Shown: positions 8,537-16,059, numbered from the stretch's first letter. The stretch is DNA of 35,402 bases from Butyrivibrio sp. WCD3002 (GCF_000424265.1 NZ_AUJO01000029.1:1-35402); one strand, 5' to 3'. Numbers and translations: made by a program. Notes: generated from the letters alone by a model not told the origin.

Positions 8537-8565
8537 GAGCAGCAAATCTTAGAAATCTGCTGCTC
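8537..8565 (-). terminator. Rho-independent terminator of the GlsB-like gene
   Basis: GAGCAGCA (8537-8544) pairs with TGCTGCTC (8558-8565), with additional A-T pairs inside. On the minus strand the stem is followed by AATTTTTATTT, right after the GlsB-like stop. A T-run also follows on the plus strand, so it may work in both directions. Confidence 0.75.
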
Positions 8566-8573
8566 CATATTTT

Positions 8574-8807
8574 TTAAAATAATTTTCTTCCGGCCCAGAT
8601 GCAGATGCATGCGCCAACTACTGAAACAATCAGGCTTCCGATAAGTCCTGTTGCTGCGAATCCGACGATTCTGAAAACAACACCGCCAACTACTCCGCCA
8701 AGAAGGCCAAGAATGATGTTTTTAACTGTTCCTGATTTCTCCTTCATGATGTTGCTGGCAATAAATCCTGCAAGTGCTCCAAGAATAAGTCCCCATATGA
8801 TTCCCAT
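8574..8807 (-). CDS. GlsB/YeaQ/YmgE-family small membrane protein
   Basis: A 77-residue protein made of three hydrophobic glycine-rich helices (MGIIWGLILGALAGFIAS ... LLGGVVGGVVFRIVG ... LIVSVVGACICIW), the signature of transglycosylase-associated / GlsB stress-response membrane proteins. I chose the internal ATG at 8807 because GGAGGG stands 6-7 bases before it and the family begins with MGII; the upstream in-frame extension is polar and basic and precedes that site. Its role is probably in envelope stress, with unknown biochemistry. It has its own promoter at 8862-8889 and its own terminator. Confidence 0.88.
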   Translation of the reverse strand: MGIIWGLILGALAGFIASNIMKEKSGTVKNIILGLLGGVVGGVVFRIVGFAATGLIGSLIVSVVGACICIWAGRKLF

Positions 8808-8861
8808 ATCATTCCCTCCAATTCTTTTCTCGTACCTGTACTTTTTTAAGCACACATAATT

Positions 8862-8889
8862 ATGATAGCGCTTTTTCAAGACAGGTCAA
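8862..8889 (-). promoter_or_regulatory. Sigma-A type promoter of the GlsB-like gene
   Basis: On the minus strand TTGACC (complement of 8884-8889), a 16-base spacer, then TATCAT (complement of 8862-8867), about 55 bases upstream of the start codon. Confidence 0.6.
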
Positions 8890-9042
8890 CGTTTTTGTCT
8901 GTTTCTGATATGAGTATATAGCGGTCTTTAGCTTCGTTACATATTTATGATTGCAATTCTCCTTACTGTATTCCTCTGATCCGGAGAAATATAAACTCGT
9001 TTTGACTGTAACCCCGAAGCTGCTACCCGGAAAAAGTCCTTA
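8890..9042. other. Intergenic, nothing recognised
   Basis: This stretch lies downstream of the small conserved gene and upstream of the GlsB-like promoter. I see no convincing hairpin with a U-tract, no open frame with an RBS, and no repeat. Confidence 0.4.
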
Positions 9043-9264
9043 CTAATAGATTTTCTCCAATTTATCCGTGATGCCGTACTGCTCTGTGAATTCTACAAGG
9101 TCAGCATTATCCCTAATGAGCATCACTTCCTCAAATTCGCCGGTATGGATATTCTGAAAACCGGCCACCTGCTCCCCGTTACAGATACTGGCCTTTATCA
9201 CAGGTCTAAGGTTTTCTTTGTCATAGGTTTTGGTTTCTGTCTTTTTCTTAAAAAACATATGCAT
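9043..9264 (-). CDS. Small conserved hypothetical protein
   Basis: About 73 residues: a basic start (MFFKKKTETK), then KPVIKASICNGEQVAGF-like core (here LRPVIKASICNGEQ), HTGEFEEVMLIRDNADL and a C-terminal helix. I recall similar short proteins as common in Lachnospiraceae but know no function. The start is ambiguous: ATGs at 9264 and 9258 both lie behind the G-rich stretch GGGGGAAATGGGGG, and a GTG at 9282 is less likely. It starts 22 bases after the stop of the EF-hand-like lipoprotein and may share its transcript. Confidence 0.65.
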   Translation of the reverse strand: MHMFFKKKTETKTYDKENLRPVIKASICNGEQVAGFQNIHTGEFEEVMLIRDNADLVEFTEQYGITDKLEKIY

Positions 9265-9286
9265 CCCCCATTTCCCCCGCACAGAC

Positions 9287-10453
9287 TTATTCCATAGAAA
9301 ATATTACACTATCCTCTTTGTCGAAGAGCATTCTTTCCCTGTAGTACTCGTTGTAATCAGGATTATCGTAGATCAGATATCCATCCTCTGATATTGAGGT
9401 CTCACTGGTACTAAAGGACAGATAGACGTAAAACTCTTCGCCCTGCTTACTGATAATCCCCCTGTATCCGTGATAATCTGAATCCGCTGTATTGAAATAG
9501 AAATAATACTCATATATTCCATCTGAATTAAAATCAGCATAGCCATCATCAAATGTCCTTAGATCACCTGAGGTATAAGGGTAGATAACGCCGTCCTTTA
9601 AAAGCTCACTGAACCGGACCTTCCCTGGAGAATTCATATACTCATCCATTGCAACAGCAGTAACTGTTCCATCATTTTCAATCAGCTCTTTGTAAATATT
9701 TTCATTATCATCCGGATAACCAAAAGGCCCGGATTTAGGCTGTTTCTTACCCAGCTGATACTGATCTATCTCATGATATTTTATGATCGGATAAAGTGTA
9801 TTTGTATCATAAGATGAAAGATAATATGCGCCGCTTACGATATCCCGTGCTGCTGCATAATCAGCATCCTCTTCACCATTCTCAATTCTTTCGTTTATGT
9901 TTTCCTCATAGAGATAATCGTACGCTGTCTCACCATTTTCAAATCTGAATCTGGAAACAGAAGCATATCCCATATGTCCCCAATAGCATATAATTCCATT
10001 TTCGCCGGGATCAGAGTAAAGGCCTGTATGCCCAAGCGGGAACTCATCAGTTAAAAGTTCTGTTTTTCCATCCTTATATGTATAAACGCTTCCATGAAAA
10101 TCCGCTTCGCAGGTACCGTATTTAAGAATCAGCTCCGGAATATCATCCTTGTCTATGTCGTAAAGCCAGTAGCAGTATATGCGCTTTTCAAGCATCATAT
10201 TCTCATATTCTTCGAAATCCATGTCGCCATTTTCATCAAAATTAAACTGGCCTTCCTTTACGATATCCATGTATGCTTTCTGATAGTCGGAGAGTTCGGT
10301 TTCTTCAGTGACATCTTCTCCCAGCTTTTCAGACAAAGCCTTGGTGATCAGATTATCTTTGCTTTCAGAGTCTGCAGTATCCCCGCCTTTTCCTGCGCAT
10401 GCGCTCAGAAGAAGTGATGACACAAGAATCCCCGCTATAAGCTTACTTTTCAT
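9287..10453 (-). CDS. Lipoprotein with EF-hand-like repeats, unknown function
   Basis: A 388-residue predicted lipoprotein. The start at 10453 gives a canonical signal peptide MKSKLIAGILVSSLLLSAC with the lipobox LSAC, and has RBS AGGTGGG; the frame extends further upstream but into the regulator gene. The mature part is acidic and holds several Asp-rich loops resembling calcium-binding Dx[DN]xDG motifs: FDENGDMDFEEY, YDIDKDDIPEL and FNSDGIYEYYF. These occur in secreted proteins with repeated calcium-binding loops, but no catalytic domain is recognisable. It lies 19 bases after the XRE regulator on the same strand. Confidence 0.75.
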   Translation of the reverse strand: MKSKLIAGILVSSLLLSACAGKGGDTADSESKDNLITKALSEKLGEDVTEETELSDYQKAYMDIVKEGQFNFDENGDMDFEEYENMMLEKRIYCYWLYDIDKDDIPELILKYGTCEADFHGSVYTYKDGKTELLTDEFPLGHTGLYSDPGENGIICYWGHMGYASVSRFRFENGETAYDYLYEENINERIENGEEDADYAAARDIVSGAYYLSSYDTNTLYPIIKYHEIDQYQLGKKQPKSGPFGYPDDNENIYKELIENDGTVTAVAMDEYMNSPGKVRFSELLKDGVIYPYTSGDLRTFDDGYADFNSDGIYEYYFYFNTADSDYHGYRGIISKQGEEFYVYLSFSTSETSISEDGYLIYDNPDYNEYYRERMLFDKEDSVIFSME

Positions 10454-10472
10454 AATACCCACCTCGTCAGAT

Positions 10473-10667
10473 TTAATCTTCCCAAAAAAGTTCATCCAAA
10501 CTTTTATCAAGGGCCTTACATATAGATATACAAAGCTTGATGGTAGGATTGTAATCACCTTTTTCTATGGCACTTATGGTCTGCCTGGAAACCTCGCAGA
10601 TCCTGGCAAGATCTTCCTGAGACAAGTCCTTGGCAGCTCTGGCGGATTTAAGTTTTAAATTCTTCAT
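10473..10667 (-). CDS. XRE-family helix-turn-helix regulator
   Basis: A 64-residue single-domain DNA-binding protein. It is a compact Cro/CI-type HTH: LSQEDLARICEVSRQTISAIEKGDYNPTIKL (shown in part) places the recognition helix at about residues 28-37, and it ends in the LDELFWE tail typical of the small YozG/YgzD-like group. Such regulators are usually encoded with a small membrane protein. Here the partner's stop is 3 bases upstream. It probably controls its own operon through the palindrome at 11245-11254. Confidence 0.92.
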   Translation of the reverse strand: MKNLKLKSARAAKDLSQEDLARICEVSRQTISAIEKGDYNPTIKLCISICKALDKSLDELFWED

Positions 10668-10670
10668 GGC

Positions 10671-11204
10671 TTAGTCCTCGCTTTCTTTTTTGGATGCAAT
10701 CATCTTGATAGCGATGGCAACGGCCATTGATAAGAAAGTAACTGTCATTGCTGCACTTGATGCCGCCTTTGCAAAAAACAAATGCATAAATGCCTCATCA
10801 TGCTCTGTACATATTATTCTAACAAATTCTGACACAAATGAGCTACAATGAATAGCACCTACAACAATGCAGATACATAAATAGGTCTTCCAGTCCTGAC
10901 CGATTCCAAAGAAGGAATCATGTCTGATGCAATAAATTCCCCATATTGTGAAGCTGAGCATTACTACAACAATAAGAAGTCCGCTAAGTACATACTGAGG
11001 AAGGGCCTCACCTGCAATAACATCATAAATAATTATTCCGGTAAGCATGGCAAGTACTGAAAAGAATGCGATCTTGTAACCCTCTGCCCTTACCTTCTCC
11101 TGCATCTCATCGAAATTAGTATCCTTTTTTCTTTTTTTGACTATAACCCAAAGAACAACAACAATTACAACATAAATTGCTAAAGCTAAAATTTTCTCAA
11201 ACAT
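10671..11204 (-). CDS. Membrane protein paired with XRE regulator
   Basis: A 177-residue protein with about five transmembrane helices (near residues 5-22, 40-60, 68-88, 104-124, 142-165) and a cytoplasmic basic/acidic patch KKRKKDTNFDEMQEKVRAEGYK after the first helix. The FDEMQ...RGxxYK-like segment and the downstream XRE gene fit a family of DUF-type membrane proteins encoded with small HTH regulators in Firmicutes. The function is unknown. The start at 11204 is chosen for RBS GGAGG. It is the first gene of a probable operon: membrane protein, regulator, lipoprotein, small protein. Confidence 0.75.
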   Translation of the reverse strand: MFEKILALAIYVVIVVVLWVIVKKRKKDTNFDEMQEKVRAEGYKIAFFSVLAMLTGIIIYDVIAGEALPQYVLSGLLIVVVMLSFTIWGIYCIRHDSFFGIGQDWKTYLCICIVVGAIHCSSFVSEFVRIICTEHDEAFMHLFFAKAASSAAMTVTFLSMAVAIAIKMIASKKESED

Positions 11205-11244
11205 AACGAGCCTCCACAAAATCATTCAAGTAGTTAATAGTTTC

Positions 11245-11254
11245 AAGTCGACTT
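11245..11254. promoter_or_regulatory. Palindromic operator candidate of the XRE operon
   Basis: AAGTCGACTT is a perfect 10-bp palindrome 41 bases upstream of the operon's first start codon. On the minus strand it sits between a T-rich -35-like block and TATTAA, so a bound HTH dimer would block a promoter there. Confidence 0.4.
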
Positions 11255-11355
11255 ACAAAAAACAATTATTTGTTTTTGTGATTTTATGTTAGCTCGTTAT
11301 ATGAATAATGTCAAGTATATTTTACATAAATGTTTTTATAGTTTACATTATGCTA

Positions 11356-12057
11356 TCACACATCATACTTTTTGAGCAGCAGATCAAGTGCCTCACGAAG
11401 AAGAAAGGCTTCTCCTATACCCTCTCTGTTTGCAAGCTTGGAGAGGCGCTGAAGCTGATCCTGGGTGTAATGGCTGGTCTTTGGAATCATTTTCTCTTCT
11501 CTTGCCATTGCGACCTTATTTCGTCCGCCGTTCTTTGCACGGAAAAGTGCTCCGTCAGCCTTTCTTATAAGCTCTGCGCAGCGTGTGGCATCCACAAAGG
11601 CTGTTGCCATTCCGATTGTAAGGCTGTGGCCCTCGCCGTCAGGAGTAGTTACATCAAAATTGTTCTTAAGGTCATTGAGGAAAAGGAAGATATCTTCTCT
11701 CTCCATAAAGCCCTTGAAGATCATTCCGAATTCATCGCCGCCAATACGGTAAACAGTGGCTTCCTTGGGAGCATTTTTCTTAATGTATTCGCCTGTAGCG
11801 ATAAGCACTCTGTCGCCCTCTTCCACTCCAAAATCCTTGTTTATATGCATGAATTCATCGAAATCAACAAATGCAATGGCCACTGTCTCGCCGCTCTCTT
11901 CCGGATTGCTCTCAAGGATCTCTGTGAGATCGATGTCAAACTGATCGCCAAGTGGCAGTCCCAATGCATCATTAACAGGATTCTTCCTGGTATTAAGCTT
12001 CTTGTGTTCTTCTGCAGTTATAGGATGTGTCTCTTCAGTTGTAACTTTCTTTGCCAT
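11356..12057 (-). CDS. GGDEF protein with C-terminal ribbon-helix-helix-like domain
   Basis: A 233-residue soluble protein. Residues about 58-185 form a GGDEF domain with intact active-site motif RIGGDEF (104-110), metal-binding FVDFDEF (63-69) and the late KNGGRNKV. The usual FKxIND is changed to FMHINKD, and no RxxD inhibitory site precedes GGDEF. Residues about 194-231 (KTSHYTQDQLQRLSKLANRE, then EAFLLREALDLLLKKY) read like a CopG/Arc ribbon-helix-helix: a short strand, helix, turn, then the RExL-type second helix. A diguanylate cyclase with its own DNA-binding tail would be unusual. RBS AAGGAGG. A perfect 21-bp palindrome lies just upstream. Confidence 0.8.
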   Translation of the reverse strand: MAKKVTTEETHPITAEEHKKLNTRKNPVNDALGLPLGDQFDIDLTEILESNPEESGETVAIAFVDFDEFMHINKDFGVEEGDRVLIATGEYIKKNAPKEATVYRIGGDEFGMIFKGFMEREDIFLFLNDLKNNFDVTTPDGEGHSLTIGMATAFVDATRCAELIRKADGALFRAKNGGRNKVAMAREEKMIPKTSHYTQDQLQRLSKLANREGIGEAFLLREALDLLLKKYDV

Positions 12058-12082
12058 GTTAGCCTCCTTGAAATATTCTATG

Positions 12083-12103
12083 ATATTATTTCTGAAATAA
12101 TAT
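12083..12103. promoter_or_regulatory. Perfect 21-bp palindrome upstream of the GGDEF-RHH gene
   Basis: ATATTATTTC, central T, GAAATAATAT: ten perfectly paired bases each side, 25 bases before the start codon. It is AT-rich, lacks a U-tract and looks more like an operator than a terminator. It could be bound by the gene's own ribbon-helix-helix domain. Confidence 0.5.
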
Positions 12104-12247
12104 GCCCGATAATTATTTTATAGCATTAATCATTTGGATAATCTATCATTAATCATATATAAATTTTCCGATCTAAATGTAGTAAATATGCCCTATATCG
12201 GACTCGGAAATCGCGTCTTGTATGCTAAACGTCCATCAAACAAAATA
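12104..12247. other. Intergenic region with ATTAATCAT repeats
   Basis: Non-coding. It holds the 9-mer ATTAATCAT twice, 24 bases apart (near 12125 and 12149), and a spaced TCCGAT/ATCGGA pair (about 12168 to 12207). It probably contains the promoter of the GGDEF-RHH gene, but no clear -35/-10 pair was identified. Confidence 0.35.
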
Positions 12248-12290
12248 ATCCCCTTAAGAACTCTCACGGAATGAGTTTTCTTAAGGGGAT
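12248..12290 (-). terminator. Strong rho-independent terminator after the AIM24 gene
   Basis: ATCCCCTTAAGAA (12248-12260) pairs perfectly with TTCTTAAGGGGAT (12278-12290), and ACTC/GAGT extends the stem inside. On the minus strand it is followed by TATTTTGTTT. It lies 40 bases after the AIM24 stop and should end the xylanase-DUF4230-AIM24 transcript. Confidence 0.8.
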
Positions 12291-12329
12291 GTGTTTTTAC
12301 TATGTATTTATCACTTTTTGATGGTCAGA

Positions 12330-13163
12330 TCAGTGTCCAAGGGTGTTGCTTGTTATAGCTGCGGCCTTGGCTGCTACTGTGTTGGTGGCAGCATACAGTG
12401 AAGATGTGGGAGCAACAGGGCTCATAAGAACCTTTCCTGTTCCGCGGTATACGTTCACGAGGCCCTCTCCGCTTACAGCTGAGCCAAGAAGAGTCTTGGT
12501 GGATCTCTCAACTGTGAATTCAAGGTTAGAGGACCAGCAAACAGCAAGATTTCCATCAATTCTCAAAGTGTCGTTTTCAAGCTCAACCTCAACAAGCTCG
12601 TTGTAGGGAACATTACTTTCGAGAGCTGCAATACCGCTTCCTGAGAGGCTTAGGTTAAAGAGGCCTTCGCCGCCAAGCGCTGCTGAAGAAAGATTTTTCC
12701 TTGCAACGACAGTGTTCTTAACTGTACCTGAGCAGGCATAGAACATTCCGTCCTCAATTGTTATTCCGGATCCCCAGCTTCCTACATCAACCAGAATAAT
12801 GAACTTGTAGGTGGGCTCTAATGTCAAAAATCCATTTCCCACATACTCAGGCTTTACTGCAGATTCCTTGGTAACAGCGCCTTTAACCATTTTTCCGAAA
12901 AGATCGCCTACACCCTTAATTCCAGAAGTAGCCTCGATATTTCCTGCCGACCACTGCATTGCACCGGCCTGAACGATAGCTGAATTGTTTTCATCGAGCT
13001 GGATTACAAGCTGTCTTCTGTGAACGCCCATCTTGCTCATGAAATACTCTGTGGAAGCATTCATGGGAGATACGCTGGCATCCTGCAGATACTCAAGCAC
13101 ATGGAAGTTGCCCATGTTGTTTACAAACTTTCTGCCTTCGTTTTCAAAATTTCTGATGTTCAT
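12330..13163 (-). CDS. AIM24 family protein
   Basis: A 277-residue soluble protein of the AIM24 (DUF124/TIGR00266-related) beta-rich family. Recognisable blocks are VIQLDENNSAIVQAGAMQW near residue 55, LEPTYKFIILVDV, GEGLFNLSLSGSGIAAL near 180 and GSAVSGEGLVNVYRGTGKVL near 230. Family members are widespread, bind lipids or scaffold in unknown ways, and have no established enzymatic activity. The start at 13163 follows RBS GAGGAGGGG. It begins 20 bases after the stop of an unknown membrane protein gene and seems to be the last gene of an operon with DUF4230. Confidence 0.85.
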   Translation of the reverse strand: MNIRNFENEGRKFVNNMGNFHVLEYLQDASVSPMNASTEYFMSKMGVHRRQLVIQLDENNSAIVQAGAMQWSAGNIEATSGIKGVGDLFGKMVKGAVTKESAVKPEYVGNGFLTLEPTYKFIILVDVGSWGSGITIEDGMFYACSGTVKNTVVARKNLSSAALGGEGLFNLSLSGSGIAALESNVPYNELVEVELENDTLRIDGNLAVCWSSNLEFTVERSTKTLLGSAVSGEGLVNVYRGTGKVLMSPVAPTSSLYAATNTVAAKAAAITSNTLGH

Positions 13164-13183
13164 TTTTCCCCTCCTCATAAGGT

Positions 13184-13954
13184 TTATTTATTGGTTTTAC
13201 CTGTTAACGCATCAAGGGCTGACGTATCCAGAGTCAGCACATTGGTTGCGAAAATGGTTTTTACAAGCCATACCAAAAATACAAAGACAAGTATAGGAAT
13301 GATGCAGGCTGTTACTATCATAACCGCAAGAGATTCTATCAGACCGCTAAGGAAAGTAGTAACACTGTCAACAGTATCGTTTGTGAGCGTTGCTATCTCG
13401 TTAAGGAAGCCGCCCTCAGTCTCATTTCCTATGTCTAAGTTATTGTACTCTTCAACGGCGGTGTTCACCCTCTGAGCCTGGGTCTGATATACCATGTCAG
13501 AGAGCTTTACGCTGGCAGGTACAATTATAAAAAGCACTACTCCGATTAGTGCGATCTTTGCTGCAAGGACATTCCAATTCTTTTTGCCAAACAGTACTGC
13601 TCCGCACAAAATAATGCAGGCAAAAGGAATAAGTATACTAAAGGCAATATATCCTGAAAGACTTATCATAAATTTCTCAAGATACAATGCACTTAATATC
13701 ATCAAAAAATACTTTGAAAGCTCTGCCATCTGCTCAGCAATAGGTGTACACATATCCCCGGGAAGAAGCGACAGAGTTGCGGAGGTAGCCGCAGCACCTC
13801 CTGAAAGGGTCATCACGGTGGTTATTTTATCCTCGGTCTGAGCAATGGAATGTGTGTGATTCTGAGGATCCCCTGCCCAGGGTGCCACCTTTGTAACAGA
13901 TATGGTTGCAAGAAGTATCAGTAAAACTACGATTGTTATTTTCTTTAAATCCAT
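13184..13954 (-). CDS. Unknown multi-pass membrane protein
   Basis: A 256-residue protein with an N-terminal signal or anchor helix (residues 6-24), a roughly 50-residue presumed extracellular segment containing LLPGDMCTPIAEQMAELSKY, three central hydrophobic stretches (about 78-100, 102-122, 133-152), an extracellular loop with Thr/Asn-rich sequence and a final helix near 208-234. I recognise no named domain. It is flanked by DUF4230 (14-base gap) and AIM24 genes on the same strand, so the three products may work together at the membrane; this is inference from context only. Confidence 0.7.
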   Translation of the reverse strand: MDLKKITIVVLLILLATISVTKVAPWAGDPQNHTHSIAQTEDKITTVMTLSGGAAATSATLSLLPGDMCTPIAEQMAELSKYFLMILSALYLEKFMISLSGYIAFSILIPFACIILCGAVLFGKKNWNVLAAKIALIGVVLFIIVPASVKLSDMVYQTQAQRVNTAVEEYNNLDIGNETEGGFLNEIATLTNDTVDSVTTFLSGLIESLAVMIVTACIIPILVFVFLVWLVKTIFATNVLTLDTSALDALTGKTNK

Positions 13955-13968
13955 GTTAGACCTCCCCC

Positions 13969-14631
13969 TTATTCAAAAGTCACTGCATAGCCTGATGCAG
14001 AGGGCATGCTGCTTATAAAGTTCGAAATAAGCGCCTTTGCCTGCTCATCAGATCTGTCCAGAATTCCACTGTCCAGTGCCTTCTGCTTTGCAGTCTTTTC
14101 AAACTCTGAAAGTGAGAGGTTGTAGTCCTCAAGCTTCAAGGGATTCCAAAGAGAATCCTTTTCCGAATATATTTTCAGGGTGTCCTTATCCACGCTCACC
14201 GTCTGGATTTCGGACTCAGGGAGCTTCACGATAAGCTTCTTTGCACTGTCATCTTTTTCTACCGTAATCTTGGTAAAATCTACACCTGCAAAAACCGAAC
14301 CATCATAGCTGTACATAAATTCAGATGATGAAGGTATCCCCAAAAACAACTCTTTTTCCTTGGTGTACTTTTCAATCTGTGTGAAGTAGTACTCCTGAGT
14401 CACCAGAAAGCCCATGTTTTCAAGACCCTCCTGAATGGTCTGTGTGTTTATGGAGATCAGTACCTTATCCTCTTTTTTCTCTATTGTGACAGTACTTCCG
14501 CCTTCAAAGGAAATATCGGAGGCCGCTTCTCTGCTTTTGCTATAGCCTACGCCAAGAACAATGATGGCCACTAAAGATACTGCGATCACCACAAGATAAA
14601 AAATGTTTTTGGGCTGCATGGAAAACTTCAT
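13969..14631 (-). CDS. DUF4230 domain-containing membrane-anchored protein
   Basis: A 220-residue protein with one N-terminal transmembrane helix (about residues 10-29) and an extracytoplasmic DUF4230 domain. The family pattern is visible in VTQEYYFTQIEKYT (near 83-96), FAGVDFTKITVEKD (near 114-127) and IVKLPESEIQTVSVD. The function of DUF4230 is not known. The product is translated 14 bases ahead of the unknown membrane protein and 40 bases downstream of the xylanase gene, all on the minus strand. Confidence 0.8.
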   Translation of the reverse strand: MKFSMQPKNIFYLVVIAVSLVAIIVLGVGYSKSREAASDISFEGGSTVTIEKKEDKVLISINTQTIQEGLENMGFLVTQEYYFTQIEKYTKEKELFLGIPSSSEFMYSYDGSVFAGVDFTKITVEKDDSAKKLIVKLPESEIQTVSVDKDTLKIYSEKDSLWNPLKLEDYNLSLSEFEKTAKQKALDSGILDRSDEQAKALISNFISSMPSASGYAVTFE

Positions 14632-14671
14632 GATTCTCCCCTCCCTGCTTTTTCATACTTTATCTTCTATT

Positions 14672-15841
14672 TTACCTTGATGCGCACTTAGACTCCAGTA
14701 CTTCCACAATTTTTCCAAAGGCGGGCTTTGGCATATAGCTTCTGTCAAAAAGTCTTGAATTGGTGGTATCTCCTTCGCGGTAGTGATCCACAAGACCAAA
14801 GACTGTGACGTTTGTGATGTTTGCAGGTCCACCACCCTGTGTGTCCATATCGCAAAGGAGATTAAAGATTTCCTCGTATTTATCTGCCTGCTTTTCAAAC
14901 ATGGCGTCTGTCTCTTTGTCCACACCTACTGAAAGCTCTGTTATCTGAATCTCAAGACCAAGCTCTGCGAACTTCTCAATGGCGGTCTGGATATCCTTCA
15001 TAGGCGGATAGTCAATTCCCCAATAGCCCTGCATACCGATACCGTCGATAAGGCCTTTTTCTTTTAATGACTGAGCAAGATTGTAAATGCCTTCTGTCTT
15101 GGGTGCCTGGAAGGTATTGTAGTCGTTGTAGAAAAGCTTTACGTCACTGTCGGCATATTTTCTCGCATAAGTGAAAGCCATCTCTACATAGTCCTGACCG
15201 ATAGTCTCATACCAGGGATTAGGTGCATTTTCTATCTTGGTTCTGCACTTGAAATAGCTCTCAGGGTCTGCACTGTCAGGATCAACAGCTTCATTAACAA
15301 CATCCCAGCAGTAGATAACACCGGGGTACTCAGTCTGTACATGGGTAAGGAGCTGCTTAATATAGCTCTCCATTCTTACAAGCATAACTTCCCTGCTTAC
15401 ATATTCTCCATCATCCTTATAGCCCTCTCTGAAAAACCATTCAGGTGCCTGTGTATGCCATACAAGAGTATGTCCGCGCATCTTCATGCCGTTTTCCTGG
15501 CACCATTTAAGAGTGGGATCTATCGTGAAAAATGAAAGAGCGGGTTCTTCGCTTCCGTTAATCAGATTTTCCTGAGAATTAAACTGATCAAGAATGTAGC
15601 AGCTCTTCATAAGGTTAGTCATGGTGCAGCTGTTAAACTGTTTCTTGGAAAGCTCCATGTACGCAGGATTGTTCAGACACTGATTATCGGGAGTACTTCC
15701 GTTTATACCAACACCAAAGGTAAAGTAGTCCGCGCTGAGATCCTTAAGAATAGCTTCTGCAGGTGCCTCCTCCACTGTTTTCCCGCAGCCTGCAATGATT
15801 GACATCACGAGAATGCTGCATGCAATTGTTGTCTTTTTCAT
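14672..15841 (-). CDS. GH10 endo-1,4-beta-xylanase-like lipoprotein
   Basis: A 389-residue surface lipoprotein: signal peptide with lipobox IIAGC (Cys19), then a single GH10 TIM barrel. The family signature is clear in MRGHTLVWHTQAPEW (121-135), the acid/base motif WDVVNEA with Glu184, and the nucleophile motif QITELS with Glu302. The end of the barrel is unusual: where xylanases have FWG and SW, this protein has VFG (Phe348) and RE (355-356), so two subsite tryptophans are missing. It is expected to act on xylan or short xylo-oligosaccharides at the cell surface, but specificity may be altered. No carbohydrate-binding module. A structured leader lies upstream. Confidence 0.9.
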   Translation of the reverse strand: MKKTTIACSILVMSIIAGCGKTVEEAPAEAILKDLSADYFTFGVGINGSTPDNQCLNNPAYMELSKKQFNSCTMTNLMKSCYILDQFNSQENLINGSEEPALSFFTIDPTLKWCQENGMKMRGHTLVWHTQAPEWFFREGYKDDGEYVSREVMLVRMESYIKQLLTHVQTEYPGVIYCWDVVNEAVDPDSADPESYFKCRTKIENAPNPWYETIGQDYVEMAFTYARKYADSDVKLFYNDYNTFQAPKTEGIYNLAQSLKEKGLIDGIGMQGYWGIDYPPMKDIQTAIEKFAELGLEIQITELSVGVDKETDAMFEKQADKYEEIFNLLCDMDTQGGGPANITNVTVFGLVDHYREGDTTNSRLFDRSYMPKPAFGKIVEVLESKCASR

Positions 15842-16059
15842 TTCTTCCTTTTCTTCCTCCTGAAAAAAATAATAATGAAGTTCCGCTCTCGTTTCACTCG
15901 CCGGAACACGTTCGGGCTAAGCTCAAAGATACTTCGCTAAGCCCTCACAGCTTATACTTCCCCATAAGTCATGCCCTAAATATAGAAAAAAACAAGTTTT
16001 TCAGCTACTCAGTAATTGTGGCTTTTAGTGTGGATATTGCGAGAAAAAAGGAAAAAGAA
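15842..16059. promoter_or_regulatory. Structured leader region upstream of the xylanase gene
   Basis: Three consecutive inverted repeats stand before the xylanase start: GTTCCG/CGGAAC (15880-15907), GGGCTAAGC/GCTAAGCCC with one central A-A mismatch (15914-15944), and CTTAT/ATAAG (15951-15968). A T-rich stretch with TATATT lies just beyond (minus strand, around 15980). The arrangement suggests a folded 5' leader or operator set. No known riboswitch was recognised. The RBS is GGAGGAAGAAAAGGAAG-type, close to the ATG. Confidence 0.4.

Noticed and set aside
10454..10558. Upstream extension of the lipoprotein gene by 35 codons
   Set aside because: It overlaps the XRE gene and would bury the signal peptide; the ATG at 10453 has a strong RBS.
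13020..13475. Plus-strand 151-residue open frame
   Set aside because: It runs antisense through the AIM24 and membrane-protein genes, and its composition is that of a shadow frame.
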